DNA of 64,000 bases from Coprovicinus avistercoris (GCA_018714895.1 DVMQ01000018.1:1-64000); one strand, 5' to 3'; positions 51,228 through 60,109 are shown, numbered from the stretch's first letter. Numbers and translations are program-made. Notes: a model not told the origin generated them from the letters alone.

Positions 51228-52565
51228 ATGGGCGAAATTACTTGTCCCCAATGCGGAGCCGTATTTAAAGTTGATGAAACGAGCTACGCCGAAATTGTTC
51301 GCCAAGTGCGCGATGAGCAATTCGTTCGTGAAGTGCATGAACGTGAACAGGCGCTCAAGCGTGAACATGAAGCAGCGCTGAAGTTGGAGCACGAGCGGGC
51401 TGCGCATGAGCTGCAAACAAGCGTAGAGACAACCCGTCATACTTATGAAACAGAGCTCACTGAGCGCGATGCAAAAATAGCTGAGCTCTCTGCCAAGATT
51501 GAGACGCTTACCTCACAACAATCCACTGAAGTTGAACTAGCTGTTGTTCGAGCAACGCATCAGATTGAACAAGAGCGCGATGAGGCACGCTCTCAGCTGG
51601 CTCAAGAGCGTGCTGTCCACGAATCGGAGCGAAAGCAGCTTCAAACCGCCCATGCATTAGAAATTGAACAGGAGCGCAAAAACAATGCAGCGCTTGTTCG
51701 ATATAAGGACGAGGAGATTGAACGCCTGCGCGATATGAAAGCACGTCTCTCAACCAAGATGGTGGGAGAAACGTTAGAGCAGCATTGCGAAACAGAGTTT
51801 AATCGTCTCCGCATGACGGCATTTCCGCGCGCTTATTTTGAGAAAGATAACGACGCATCTTCTGGAACGAAAGGCGATTATATTTTCCGCGAAGCCACCG
51901 AAGATGGCACTGAAGTTATCTCCATCATGTTTGAAATGAAAAACGAGAACGACACTACGGCTTCGAAGCATAAAAACGAGGACTTTTTTAAGAAGCTCGA
52001 CCATGATCGTAAGCAAAAAGGATGCGAATATGCGGTGCTCGTTACCTTGCTTGAGCCAGAGAGTGAGCTGTACAACACCGGTATTGTGGATGTGAGCTAC
52101 CGCTATCCCAAGATGTATGTGATTCGTCCACAGTTCTTTATCCCTATGATTACGCTTCTGAGAAATTCGGCTATGAATGCCCTTTCTTATCGACAGGAGC
52201 TTGCAGAAGCGCGTCGTCAAAACATTGACGTTACCAACTTCGAAGAAAAGATGAATGAGTTCAAAACGGGTTTTGCGAAGAACTATGACGCGGCACACCG
52301 CCGTTTTGAAACGGCAATTTCTGAGATAGACAAGACGATTGACCATCTCAACAAGGTAAAAGAGAACCTTTTAGCATCTGATCGCCAGCTGCGCTTTGCA
52401 AACGATAAGGCCGATGGACTTACTATCCGAAAGCTCACATGGGGAAATCCAACCATGAAAGCGGCATTTGATGAGGTGAGAGATGCGCAGCAAAAGAGCG
52501 TTTCTTCAGAAGTCGCCCCTGATTTAGATGAAGCTGTGGAGCCTGACGATATTATGCAACCCTGA
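51228..52565 (+). CDS. DUF2130 coiled-coil protein
   Basis: 445 residues. The N-terminus has half a zinc ribbon (ITCPQCGAVFKVDE). Residues about 25-190 form a long coiled coil rich in Glu, Gln and Arg. The C-terminal half is DUF2130, with FPRAYFEKDNDASSGTKGDYIFRE, ISIMFEMKNEND and YAVLVTLLEPE, thought to carry a nuclease-like core. The function is not established, though the fold suggests nucleic-acid handling. ATG 51228 follows GGAGG. It stops at TGA, the only TGA in the window not in an overlap. Confidence 0.87.
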   Translation: MGEITCPQCGAVFKVDETSYAEIVRQVRDEQFVREVHEREQALKREHEAALKLEHERAAHELQTSVETTRHTYETELTERDAKIAELSAKIETLTSQQSTEVELAVVRATHQIEQERDEARSQLAQERAVHESERKQLQTAHALEIEQERKNNAALVRYKDEEIERLRDMKARLSTKMVGETLEQHCETEFNRLRMTAFPRAYFEKDNDASSGTKGDYIFREATEDGTEVISIMFEMKNENDTTASKHKNEDFFKKLDHDRKQKGCEYAVLVTLLEPESELYNTGIVDVSYRYPKMYVIRPQFFIPMITLLRNSAMNALSYRQELAEARRQNIDVTNFEEKMNEFKTGFAKNYDAAHRRFETAISEIDKTIDHLNKVKENLLASDRQLRFANDKADGLTIRKLTWGNPTMKAAFDEVRDAQQKSVSSEVAPDLDEAVEPDDIMQP

Positions 52566-52696
52566 AAATGCAGCTCGCTACGGTAAATAGCTTTCCGTTT
52601 GGGCTATTGCGAAGCTGAATGGAGCGTTTGCTATGGTACCGTTTGTCCCATCCCTTGTACGTTTTCTCTTTTGAGAGTTCGAAAGAAAGGTCAGTA

Positions 52697-53113
52697 ATGA
52701 TCAAGGAGCTTATCTCCGATGAGGAAGTTTTGAGCAAGCCTGCTGAGCCTGCAGGCGTGGAAGATGCAGATCTTGTACAAGACCTGCTTGATACTATGGC
52801 ATCCCTTGATGATTGCGCTTGTCTTGCAGCCAACCAGATTGGTGTTGCCAAGGCGGTCATTGTGTATCAAACCGACAAACACCCTCATGTAATGCTCAAT
52901 CCCAAGCTTGTTGCGATGGTGAAGCCTTACATGGCTATGGAGGGTTGTCTCAGCTTGAAGCGAGAGACACCCGTCAAGCGTTTCCAGCTCATTCGTGTGA
53001 GCTATGACACCATTGTTGACGGTAAGTTGGTTTCGCAGACACGCAAGTTTACGGGTTGGACCGCTGAGATTATTCAGCATGGTATTGATCACTGTGCAGG
53101 TGTGCTCGTGTAA
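52697..53113 (+). CDS. Peptide deformylase-like protein lacking the catalytic glutamate
   Basis: 138 residues of the peptide deformylase fold. Motif 1 is CLAANQIGVAKAV (GxGxAAxQ reduced), motif 2 is EGCLSLKRE, and motif 3 reads QHGIDHCAGVLV, so the His ligands (128 and 132) remain but the catalytic glutamate of HExDH is glycine (129). This divergent branch is short and occurs beside ordinary deformylases in other anaerobes, as far as I recall. Loss of the general acid/base suggests altered or lost activity. ATG 52697 follows AAAGGTC. It is followed 32 bases later by a zinc-ribbon membrane protein. Confidence 0.85.
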   Translation: MIKELISDEEVLSKPAEPAGVEDADLVQDLLDTMASLDDCACLAANQIGVAKAVIVYQTDKHPHVMLNPKLVAMVKPYMAMEGCLSLKRETPVKRFQLIRVSYDTIVDGKLVSQTRKFTGWTAEIIQHGIDHCAGVLV

Positions 53114-53145
53114 GTATTTTTTACTAAGTGAATAAAGGAGGCTGG

Positions 53146-54240
53146 ATGTTCTGTACAAAATGTGGCGCCCAAAATGCGGATGGTGCAAAGTTCTGTACAA
53201 CGTGCGGTGCACCGCTTGGAAATTCTGAAACTGCTGCAACGCCTCAGCCTAGCACTGAAGCATCGCAGCCTCCTATTGAGGGCGATAAGACATCTGTTCA
53301 AACCATCTCCTATGATGTCTCTTCGCCATCGAATGCCGCCGCTAGTTCGTCACAAACCTCTGGTTCTCAAGAGCCACCTCAGTCGTGGACGGACAAGGGC
53401 GATTCTCATCAAAACTCAAACGGAAAGAAATCAAAAAAGACTGCGATTATCGTAGCGATTGTGATAGTTGTTCTCGTGCTTATCGCTACGGTGGTTGGCC
53501 TTACTATGGCCGGCATTATTTCTTTTGGTGACAACACAACAGAAGAGGCAGCCGTAGAAGAGTCGGCTACATCTGACGATGCATCCGAGAAGTCGAAGGA
53601 TGAAGAAAAGGAGTCAAGCAAGAAGCGTTCTTCTTCCGACTCCTACCTCGAGGCAGATTTTTATGATTGTGACCCCGAAGAACTTCAGAGCTCGTTTGAG
53701 GACCTTGGTTTCGAATTAAGCGACGTTTCTGCTGTTGGACCTTCTGATGGTAGTAACGATAATCCTGGAACACTCTTTGCAACCTTTACAGGGGAAGCAT
53801 CTGAGGATTTACCAGGCCTTAAGGGCGATGAAATTGAAATTACCGTTGGAATAAATCTGACTGACGACGAACAGTTTTCATACGATTCCTATGGACTTGC
53901 AGACAATCCGGTTGATTCACTTGATGAGCTTTCTGACAAATGTACGGTAAGCAACGTGGTTTTTGCCTATGAGTCAGATGTATCGAAAGATGAGTTTGTT
54001 TCTATCATGAGCGATATTATTGATACATGCTCGTTTGATAAGCCCTCGTATGCTTCTGCAAGTGATGATGAGTTGCTTGATGAAGCGGTAGATGAGTTTA
54101 AGCTGAGCTCCGAAAACGCCCACATAGAAAGCAGCTATGTCGGAGATGTGCTCTATCTCTCCGGCTCTGACTGGTCAATAAGCATTATGGGCGGAGATGA
54201 GCTTGGAGGTACCTTCGTCGACTTCGATCTTTATATGTAA
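53146..54240 (+). CDS. Zinc-ribbon membrane protein with acidic extracellular region
   Basis: 364 residues. The N-terminus is a zinc ribbon with CxxC pairs (MFCTKCGAQNADGAKFCTTCGAP). A low-complexity Ser/Gln/Pro linker follows. A single membrane helix lies around residues 104-130 (TAIIVAIVIVVLVLIATVVG). The outer part is acidic, starts with a Glu/Ser/Lys-rich linker and ends in a folded domain of unknown family. The zinc ribbon would sit in the cytoplasm. The function is unknown; such proteins are common in Coriobacteriia and Firmicutes. AAAGGAGG precedes ATG 53146. A terminator follows. Confidence 0.8.
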   Translation: MFCTKCGAQNADGAKFCTTCGAPLGNSETAATPQPSTEASQPPIEGDKTSVQTISYDVSSPSNAAASSSQTSGSQEPPQSWTDKGDSHQNSNGKKSKKTAIIVAIVIVVLVLIATVVGLTMAGIISFGDNTTEEAAVEESATSDDASEKSKDEEKESSKKRSSSDSYLEADFYDCDPEELQSSFEDLGFELSDVSAVGPSDGSNDNPGTLFATFTGEASEDLPGLKGDEIEITVGINLTDDEQFSYDSYGLADNPVDSLDELSDKCTVSNVVFAYESDVSKDEFVSIMSDIIDTCSFDKPSYASASDDELLDEAVDEFKLSSENAHIESSYVGDVLYLSGSDWSISIMGGDELGGTFVDFDLYM

Positions 54241-54268
54241 CCTCGCGTTAGAAATGCTTTTCTGAGAG

Positions 54269-54297
54269 GAGGGGGCTTCTGGCTCCCTCTTTTTTTG
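54269..54297 (+). terminator. Terminator after the zinc-ribbon gene
   Basis: GAGGGGGC (54269-54276) pairs with GCTCCCTC (54282-54289, one G-U pair), followed by TTTTTTT. Confidence 0.85.
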
Positions 54298-54340
54298 AGC
54301 TAGGGATGTACGTCAGCGCAAGAAGACCGCTCACCAGAAG

Positions 54341-54466
54341 AGTTCAATTTGTTCAGAAGTTCAAAATAAATCATGAGAAAACTGTGCTAGAGTTTCCAGA
54401 AATTGAACTGATAGAGATAAGTTCAATTTGAACCGGCTCTTTGGTACGAAGAATTCAATTTGAACT
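54341..54466. promoter_or_regulatory. Operator array GTTCAA-n-TTGAAC upstream of the XRE-aminotransferase
   Basis: Repeated sites of one motif: a perfect inverted repeat GTTCAA-T-TTGAAC (54421-54433), a second TTCAA-T-TTGAA (54454-54464) ten bases before the gene, a near copy AGTTCAATTTG (54341-54351), a half-site AGTTCAAAAT (from 54359) and a half-site TTGAAC (54403-54408). They flank the promoter region of the gene and look like sites for its XRE domain. Binding is inferred. Confidence 0.7.
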
Positions 54467-54475
54467 GAGGCGTCT

Positions 54476-56014
54476 ATGGAGCAAGAGAAGCACAAGACAT
54501 TTGCTGACCGCATGCGCCAGGCTATGACCAAACGAGATTTGAAACAGTCTGATCTCATTCGGATTGCATCACAACGAAATGCTCATCTGGGAAAAAGCCA
54601 GGTGAGTCAATATCTCAGTGGAAAGGTGCTGCCGCGTCCAGACTCACTCAAGTTGCTTGCAAGCCTTTTAGAGGTAAGCCCAGAATGGCTTCTCAACGGA
54701 GAGAAAACCGCTGCTAAAGATGAACGAGCACACGAGCGGCTTGAGACCGCACAAACAATTCCTTCTACTCCTACCCCAAGAGAAAGTAAGCCAGCTATGC
54801 GTACCTTTAAGAAGTCTTCCAAGCTCGACAATGTGCTCTATGACGTTCGTGGACCTGTGGCCGATGAGGCGGCTCGCATGGAGAGCGAAGGCCTGCGTAT
54901 TCTCAAACTCAATATTGGCAATCCTGCGCCATTTGGTTTTAGAACACCAGATGAGGTTATTACCGATATGCGCCAACAGTTGCCCGACTGCGAGGGCTAC
55001 TCCGACTCTCGAGGTCTTTTTTCTGCGCGCAAAGCAATAATGCAGTATGCGCAGATTAAGAATTTGCCCAATGTGACGATGGATGGTATCTATACCGGCA
55101 ATGGCGTTTCCGAGCTCATTCAGCTCTGCATGAACGCCCTGTTGGATACAGGCGATGAAGTGCTCATTCCTAGCCCTGACTATCCGCTTTGGACCGCATG
55201 CACTACCCTTGCAGGTGGTACGCCAGTTCATTATGTCTGCGATGAAGAAGCAGAGTGGAACCCGGATATTGCAGACATGGAGTCTAAAATTACCTCGCGT
55301 ACCAAGGCTCTTGTCATCATTAATCCCAATAATCCAACGGGTGCGGTATATCCACGCGAGCTTCTTGAGGAGATCGTTGAGCTTGCTCGTCGTCATCAGC
55401 TTATGATTTTCTCAGACGAGATTTACGATCGTCTCTGCATGGATGGGGCAGAGCACATCTCAATTGCGTCGCTTGCGCCAGATCTGCCTTGTGTCACATT
55501 CTCCGGCCTGTCAAAGAGCCATATGATTGCTGGCTATCGCATTGGTTGGATGGTGCTTTCGGGCAATAGGCGTAGCATGCGCGATTTTGAATATGGCGTG
55601 ACTATGCTCTCTAACATGCGTCTTTGCTCGAATGTTCCCGCACAGTCCATTGTGCAAACAGCCCTGTGGGGCTATCAGAGCGTAGAGCGCTATGTAAAGC
55701 CTCATGGCAGGATTTATGAGCAGCGCAACTATGTGTACGAGGCGCTGAATAGCATTCCGGGCATTAGTGCGGTGAAGCCCAAGGCGGCGTTTTACATCTT
55801 CCCCAAGATGGATGTTAAGCGCTTTAACATTACTGATGACGAACAGTTTGCACTCGATTTGCTCCACGACAAGCGCATTCTTATTACTCGTGGCGGCGGA
55901 TTTAACTGGGGTGCACCTGATCATTTTCGTATCGTGTATCTTCCGCGTATGGAAGTTTTGCATGAAGCAATGGATGATCTGGCCGATTTCTTTGCATACT
56001 ATCGTCAGGAATAA
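54476..56014 (+). CDS. XRE-type DNA-binding domain fused to a class I aminotransferase
   Basis: 512 residues. Residues 1-75 are an XRE/Cro-type helix-turn-helix (LKQSDLIRIASQRNAHLGKSQVSQYLSGK and then PRPDSLKLLASLL). After a linker, residues about 120-510 are an AlaA-like PLP aminotransferase with INPNNPTGAVYP, FSDEIYDRL, the PLP lysine in FSGLSKSHMIAGYRIGW, and the C-terminal HFRIVYLPR arginine. MocR regulators fuse a GntR domain to an aminotransferase, whereas here the DNA-binding part is XRE. It may be an active transaminase that senses its own substrate, most likely alanine/pyruvate metabolism. ATG 54476 follows GAGGCG. Confidence 0.92.
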   Translation: MEQEKHKTFADRMRQAMTKRDLKQSDLIRIASQRNAHLGKSQVSQYLSGKVLPRPDSLKLLASLLEVSPEWLLNGEKTAAKDERAHERLETAQTIPSTPTPRESKPAMRTFKKSSKLDNVLYDVRGPVADEAARMESEGLRILKLNIGNPAPFGFRTPDEVITDMRQQLPDCEGYSDSRGLFSARKAIMQYAQIKNLPNVTMDGIYTGNGVSELIQLCMNALLDTGDEVLIPSPDYPLWTACTTLAGGTPVHYVCDEEAEWNPDIADMESKITSRTKALVIINPNNPTGAVYPRELLEEIVELARRHQLMIFSDEIYDRLCMDGAEHISIASLAPDLPCVTFSGLSKSHMIAGYRIGWMVLSGNRRSMRDFEYGVTMLSNMRLCSNVPAQSIVQTALWGYQSVERYVKPHGRIYEQRNYVYEALNSIPGISAVKPKAAFYIFPKMDVKRFNITDDEQFALDLLHDKRILITRGGGFNWGAPDHFRIVYLPRMEVLHEAMDDLADFFAYYRQE

Positions 56015-56179
56015 TTAAGCTTTGTGCAGGGTATGCGTCATTGCGCTCATAACAAACTGCTTACGCGAGCTTTTCGGAGTCCTTGCTTGCGAGTTGCTGC
56101 TGGTTGCGCCATTGTTGGATAATAGGTCGTTGTGCTCCCAGCGCCAAAAAGGCGCATACCGAGCCTGACTGGAGTAACT

Positions 56180-56650
56180 ATGCCCGATAAGCGTACAAAT
56201 GTAATCACCTGGGATGAGTTCTTTATGCGTGTTGCAATTGCAGCACAGCTTCGGAGCAAAGATCCAAATACGCAGGTGGGTGCCTGTATAGCAGACACAA
56301 ATCATCGTATTTTATCGGTGGGCTACAACGGCACGCCATCCGCTTTGAATGACGACGATTTCCCCTGGGGCGTTTCGGATGATCCGCTTAATGATAAGCA
56401 CAGCTATGTGGTGCATGCAGAGGCAAATGCCGTGCTCAATTACCGCGGCTCTCTCAAAGATTTAAGTGGGGCCACGGTGTACGTTACGCTGTTCCCTTGT
56501 CATGAGTGTGCCAAGATCCTTGCTCAGGCAGGTATTGGCGAAGTGGTTTATCTGGATGATAAGTACGAAGGGACCGACGACAACCGAATCTCAAAAAGGA
56601 TTTTTGAGTCTTGTGGCATAGCGTTTCGTAGTATGACGGTTGAGGGGTAA
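56180..56650 (+). CDS. Deoxycytidylate (dCMP) deaminase
   Basis: 156-residue zinc deaminase making dUMP from dCMP for thymidylate synthesis. The catalytic motif is HAEANAVLN (His79, Glu81), with PCHECAK (Cys107, Cys110) completing the zinc site. ACIADTNHRILSVGYNGTP and NDDDFPWG are typical of ComEB-type enzymes. ATG 56180 follows TGGAGTAAC. It precedes the tyrosine phosphatase gene by nine bases and complements the nucleoside salvage genes at 22-33 kb. Confidence 0.95.
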   Translation: MPDKRTNVITWDEFFMRVAIAAQLRSKDPNTQVGACIADTNHRILSVGYNGTPSALNDDDFPWGVSDDPLNDKHSYVVHAEANAVLNYRGSLKDLSGATVYVTLFPCHECAKILAQAGIGEVVYLDDKYEGTDDNRISKRIFESCGIAFRSMTVEG

Positions 56651-56659
56651 GGCGAGTGC

Positions 56660-57538
56660 ATGCCTGCGAGCGCCCAGACAGCCCCAGAAGTCTTTTTGCA
56701 AAGAGCCCGCGAACTTGTTGAAGCTGACCCTGGCCGGGTTTCCGGATTCGATGTTTCCTTTAATATGCGCGATTTGGGTGGTCATGCAACGGTTGATGGC
56801 CGGCGTGTAAAACATGGGCTGCTTTTTCGCTCTGGTGAGCTTGCTCGTGCCGATCACAACGAAATGCTGGTAATAAGCTGTATAGGCTTGAAATACGTGG
56901 TCGATCTGCGCACCAAGGCGGAGGCTGCCGCAGCTCCCGACCCCCGATTGCCCGGCGTTACTTCGGTTCGTATTAGTGGCTATTTAGATCGCAATGGTAA
57001 GGAAGTCGATCTTTCTCCTGGTCGTGCGTGGCGTCTTATTCTGAAGCCTCGACATCGTTGCTCATCAACAACGCGCAATCCTGAGGCAAGTTGGGAAGCA
57101 TCGATGGTGGCAGGCGTGTACGCATCGCTTGCCTTCGATAATGTTGCCTTCCGTGAGCTGTTTACGCTGCTTGAAGATGACGACGTGCCGCTTCTTTTTC
57201 ACTGTTCGGCAGGTAAAGACCGGTCTGGCGTAGCAGCAATGCTTATCCTGCTTGCCCTTGGTGTATCGCCAAAAGATGTTGTATCCGATTTTGCACTGTC
57301 AAATGCTTACCGAGCTTCAAATATTATGGGGGCACTTCAATCGCACCCGCTTCTTGCACGTCTGCCGCTTGGCAACTTTATTCTGTGTGCTAATGAGGGT
57401 GTGATAGAAGAATGCGGCCATCGCATGATTCGCGAAATCGTACACGCATATGGAACGCTCGAACGCTTCTTTGAAGCGGAGTATGGCCTTACGGCAGAGC
57501 GGTTATCGGCGCTGCGCGATCGCTATTTAGAGGATTAA
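56660..57538 (+). CDS. Tyrosine-specific protein phosphatase family protein
   Basis: 292 residues of the Y_phosphatase3 family. SFNMRDLGGHATVDGRRV and GLLFRSGELARAD mark the N-terminal half. The active-site loop HCSAGKDRSG (about residues 183-192) holds the nucleophilic cysteine and the arginine. Members include MptpB-like and LipA phosphatases that act on phosphotyrosine or lipid phosphates. There is no export signal. ATG 56660 follows AAGGCGAG. Its stop shares TTAA with the convergent acetyltransferase stop. Confidence 0.88.
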   Translation: MPASAQTAPEVFLQRARELVEADPGRVSGFDVSFNMRDLGGHATVDGRRVKHGLLFRSGELARADHNEMLVISCIGLKYVVDLRTKAEAAAAPDPRLPGVTSVRISGYLDRNGKEVDLSPGRAWRLILKPRHRCSSTTRNPEASWEASMVAGVYASLAFDNVAFRELFTLLEDDDVPLLFHCSAGKDRSGVAAMLILLALGVSPKDVVSDFALSNAYRASNIMGALQSHPLLARLPLGNFILCANEGVIEECGHRMIREIVHAYGTLERFFEAEYGLTAERLSALRDRYLED

Positions 57539-58143
57539 ACAAAGAGATTAAGCTCTTCGCGGTCCTTCTCATCAATTGAGCGATGAACACGACAAGGTGC
57601 TCCAAAAGCAACTACATTAGCTGGTATGTCATGAGTGACAACGCTGCCTGCTCCAATGACGCTGTTCTCGCCAATGCTCACACCTTTGCAGATGGTGGCA
57701 TTTGCACCAATCCACACATTGCGCCCTATGTGAATGGGAGCGGCGCATGAAACACCTGCTTCTCTCTGAGCAGGGTCGAGCGCATGGGATACGGATGCAA
57801 TAACGACGCCCGGCGCAATCATGACGCGATCTCCAATGGTTACAGGGGATGAATCAAGAATGGTGACGCCATAATTGAGAAAGGCAAACCCTTCGAAATG
57901 AATATTAAAGCCGTAGTCGCAGCGAAAAGGCGGCTGGATAATGGGTTTACCTCCTGGGGCAAAGAGCTCCTGAAGAATGGCTGTGCGCCCCTCCATATCA
58001 GCGCAATCGGTGGAATCGTAACGCTGGCAAAGACGGCGTGCGCGCGTTTGCAAGGCAATCGACTCAGAACTGACCGTGCCTATCCAGCCTTCTTCTGAGG
58101 TGAGAGCGGCATATAACTCTTGAGAATCGGAGGAGCTCAACAT
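57535..58143 (-). CDS. Maltose/galactoside-type O-acetyltransferase
   Basis: 202-residue acetyl-CoA-dependent hexapeptide acyltransferase. The helical N-terminus (RRLCQRYDSTDCAD) precedes the left-handed beta-helix with PPFRCDYGFNIHFEG, VIASVSHALDPAQRE (catalytic His in the SHALD context) and IGAGSVVTHDIPANVVAFGAPCRV. It closely resembles Maa/LacA enzymes. AAGGAAC precedes ATG 58143. It lies nine bases after an esterase-like gene, the second hydrolase-acetyltransferase pair in this window. Confidence 0.92.
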   Translation of the reverse strand: MLSSSDSQELYAALTSEEGWIGTVSSESIALQTRARRLCQRYDSTDCADMEGRTAILQELFAPGGKPIIQPPFRCDYGFNIHFEGFAFLNYGVTILDSSPVTIGDRVMIAPGVVIASVSHALDPAQREAGVSCAAPIHIGRNVWIGANATICKGVSIGENSVIGAGSVVTHDIPANVVAFGAPCRVHRSIDEKDREELNLFV

Positions 58144-58152
58144 AGCTGTTCC

Positions 58153-59052
58153 TTACATACGCTGATCGAGCCAGAGAAAATTCATAAGGCTTGGAGCAAG
58201 AGCGCCCCAGCTCTCTTCATCTGATCCACCATTTTTTTGAATGGTTACATAGATGCTGGCATTTCGCGCAGAAAGCAGCTGAGCGATTTTAGTAGCAGCG
58301 CGTGTTTCGGGGCTATCGCGCACAATGTGAGAACTCGTGGCAGTTGCAGCCAGATCACGCTCGCCCCAAGAGAGAAAAACACGGGTATCGGGGCTAATTT
58401 CTTGAGACAAAAGCTCTTTGGTTAGCAGGTGGTTGCTATCGCGCAGGTCGCAAGAAAGACAACCTGCCTTTGAAAAGACTTCGTTATGGCCAAAAACGGC
58501 ATGGAGGGCAAGAATGCCTGTGCTGCCCGCTCCCACAATAGCCGTAGCTTCACGGTGAGACCACGTGCGCAGTTTTGCGTCGATATGTGGCTTGATCCTT
58601 TTTTCGATGAGGTCAACCGGGTCTGAATTGTCGACGGTTGTTGCAGGAGTACCTGTCTGACGTTCAAGAGCAACGACAATCATGCGCTTGCTCCAGTTAT
58701 CCAAAAACTGCTCAAGGCGCCAGTTGGGAAGTGTTTTAAACGGTTGAACCTTTGTTTTGTTTTCGGGTTCTTTGGTACTTTGCTGAGCTTTTGCAGGTTT
58801 GGTACCAGCGCGCTTTTTTGATTTCTCTTCGTCTACAGGTGCGTTATTTGCAGGCAAAGCTTCTTCGGATTCGTTCGCACCTTCTGTCTGAGGAAGAGAT
58901 GCTTCTTGTACCGGTGAAAAGAGATTTGTGCCATCAAGCACATAGGTTACCGGATAGCGCTCGTTTGAATCCCAGTAGTCATTTGGCAAGTACACCTGGA
59001 TCTGACATGTGTCATTTGGTGGCCAGAAGCGTTCGTCTCGTGTGACGACCAT
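58153..59052 (-). CDS. Putative esterase (Esterase D/Fes-like) with disordered insertion
   Basis: 299 residues. RFWPPNDTCQIQVYLPNDYWDSNERYPVTYVLDGTNLF is the N-terminal strand region of alpha/beta esterases of the enterochelin esterase type, given here in two overlapping readings only for orientation (about residues 7-42). The nucleophile elbow is GAGSTGIL. A low-complexity Lys/Glu/Ala/Pro-rich stretch of about 60 residues (about 48-107) is inserted after the first strands. ATG 59052 is chosen because GAAGGGAGC precedes it. Without a signal peptide it should be cytoplasmic. The substrate is unknown, and the last helices with the catalytic His are weakly conserved, so activity is unsure. Confidence 0.7.
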   Translation of the reverse strand: MVVTRDERFWPPNDTCQIQVYLPNDYWDSNERYPVTYVLDGTNLFSPVQEASLPQTEGANESEEALPANNAPVDEEKSKKRAGTKPAKAQQSTKEPENKTKVQPFKTLPNWRLEQFLDNWSKRMIVVALERQTGTPATTVDNSDPVDLIEKRIKPHIDAKLRTWSHREATAIVGAGSTGILALHAVFGHNEVFSKAGCLSCDLRDSNHLLTKELLSQEISPDTRVFLSWGERDLAATATSSHIVRDSPETRAATKIAQLLSARNASIYVTIQKNGGSDEESWGALAPSLMNFLWLDQRM

Positions 59053-59239
59053 TGTGCTCCCTTCCAAATGCCCTGCGCTATTCGTTTTACTTTATCGTAT
59101 CTTGGTATCCTCTGATGCTCTCGTCGAGAGCAAAGCCGGTAGATTTCGACAAGCGCCTGATAGTCGGTGTAAATTTGTGTTGGCTTTGTGTCTGGCCTTT
59201 GAAAGATATTGTTGCGAACTGAGGAAAAGAGGAATCGTT

Positions 59240-59665
59240 ATGACAAAGAAAGGGCTTGTTGCGGCAGATGCTTCATTGGATGAAGTTCGAGAGACCTTTG
59301 CGCACGACCTCTTTGCAACGCAGGCATGTGGCTGTCAGATTGAAGAGGCATCATATGGTCATGCTGTTTGTTCGTTTGAGGTAGCGCCCGTTCATAAAAA
59401 TGCCTCAGGAGGTGTTATGGGCGGAGCTATTTTTACGTTGGCGGATTTTGCACTGGCCGTGGCCTGTAATATGGGGGAGACGCCCACAGTTTCGGTGAGT
59501 AACTCCATTGAATTTATGTCTGGTTGCCGAGGCACGCAACTTATTGCTCGCGCTGATGTAGACAAATCGGGCCGATCGCTCGGTTTTTATACCGTGGATA
59601 TAACTGATGAGTTGGGTACCCCTGTTGCTCGTATGACAGCAACGTGTTTTCGCAGGGCAGAGTAG
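59240..59665 (+). CDS. Hotdog-fold (PaaI-type) thioesterase
   Basis: 141 residues of the 4-hydroxybenzoyl-CoA/PaaI thioesterase family, hydrolysing acyl-CoA thioesters. HKNASGGVMGGAIFTLADFALAVACN is the central helix with the catalytic acidic residue, followed by NSIEFMSGCRGTQLIARADV. ATG 59240 follows AAGAGGA. It is divergent from the esterase gene, and yhbY lies 120 bases downstream. Confidence 0.9.
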   Translation: MTKKGLVAADASLDEVRETFAHDLFATQACGCQIEEASYGHAVCSFEVAPVHKNASGGVMGGAIFTLADFALAVACNMGETPTVSVSNSIEFMSGCRGTQLIARADVDKSGRSLGFYTVDITDELGTPVARMTATCFRRAE

Positions 59666-59785
59666 AAAAGCAACATTGTATAATGCCAGCTCGAATGCAG
59701 ACGATAGTTGACGAAGTGTACTCTGCAACCCAGAGGTTCATTTGAGAAACGTTTTTTCAGCTCTGAAATAAGAAAGCGAGAAGTT

Positions 59786-60088
59786 ATGGCGCTCACAGGT
59801 AAACAAGTTAGACAACTCAGGAGTCTTGCACACCATCTTGACCCAGCGGTACTTATCGGCAAGAACGGCGTTGTAGAGGGAACCGTGCATTTGGCGGCAG
59901 AAAGCCTTGAGGCACATGAGCTCGTAAAGTGCGATGTGCAGGATGGAAGCGGGCTTACTGCCCGTGAAGCAGGCGAGATTCTCGCCGAGCGCCTGGGAGC
60001 TGATCTTGTACAGGTTATAGGCCGTAAATTCGTGTTGTATCGTGAAAGTTCGCGCAAAGATATTAAGCATATAGAGCTTGAGCGCTAG
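59786..60088 (+). CDS. yhbY: YhbY/CRM-domain RNA-binding protein
   Basis: 100-residue single CRM domain. ALTGKQVRQLRSLAHHLDPAVLIGKNGV and VEGTVHLAAESLEAHELVK and then VQVIGRKFVLYR are the family's signature. YhbY binds pre-50S ribosomal particles and helps assembly. ATG 59786 is preceded by GCGAGAAG, a weak ribosome site. It ends 21 bases before the convergent ydcF-like gene. Confidence 0.94.
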   Translation: MALTGKQVRQLRSLAHHLDPAVLIGKNGVVEGTVHLAAESLEAHELVKCDVQDGSGLTAREAGEILAERLGADLVQVIGRKFVLYRESSRKDIKHIELER

Positions 60089-60109
60089 GTAAGAACTGCA
60101 AAGAGCTTG

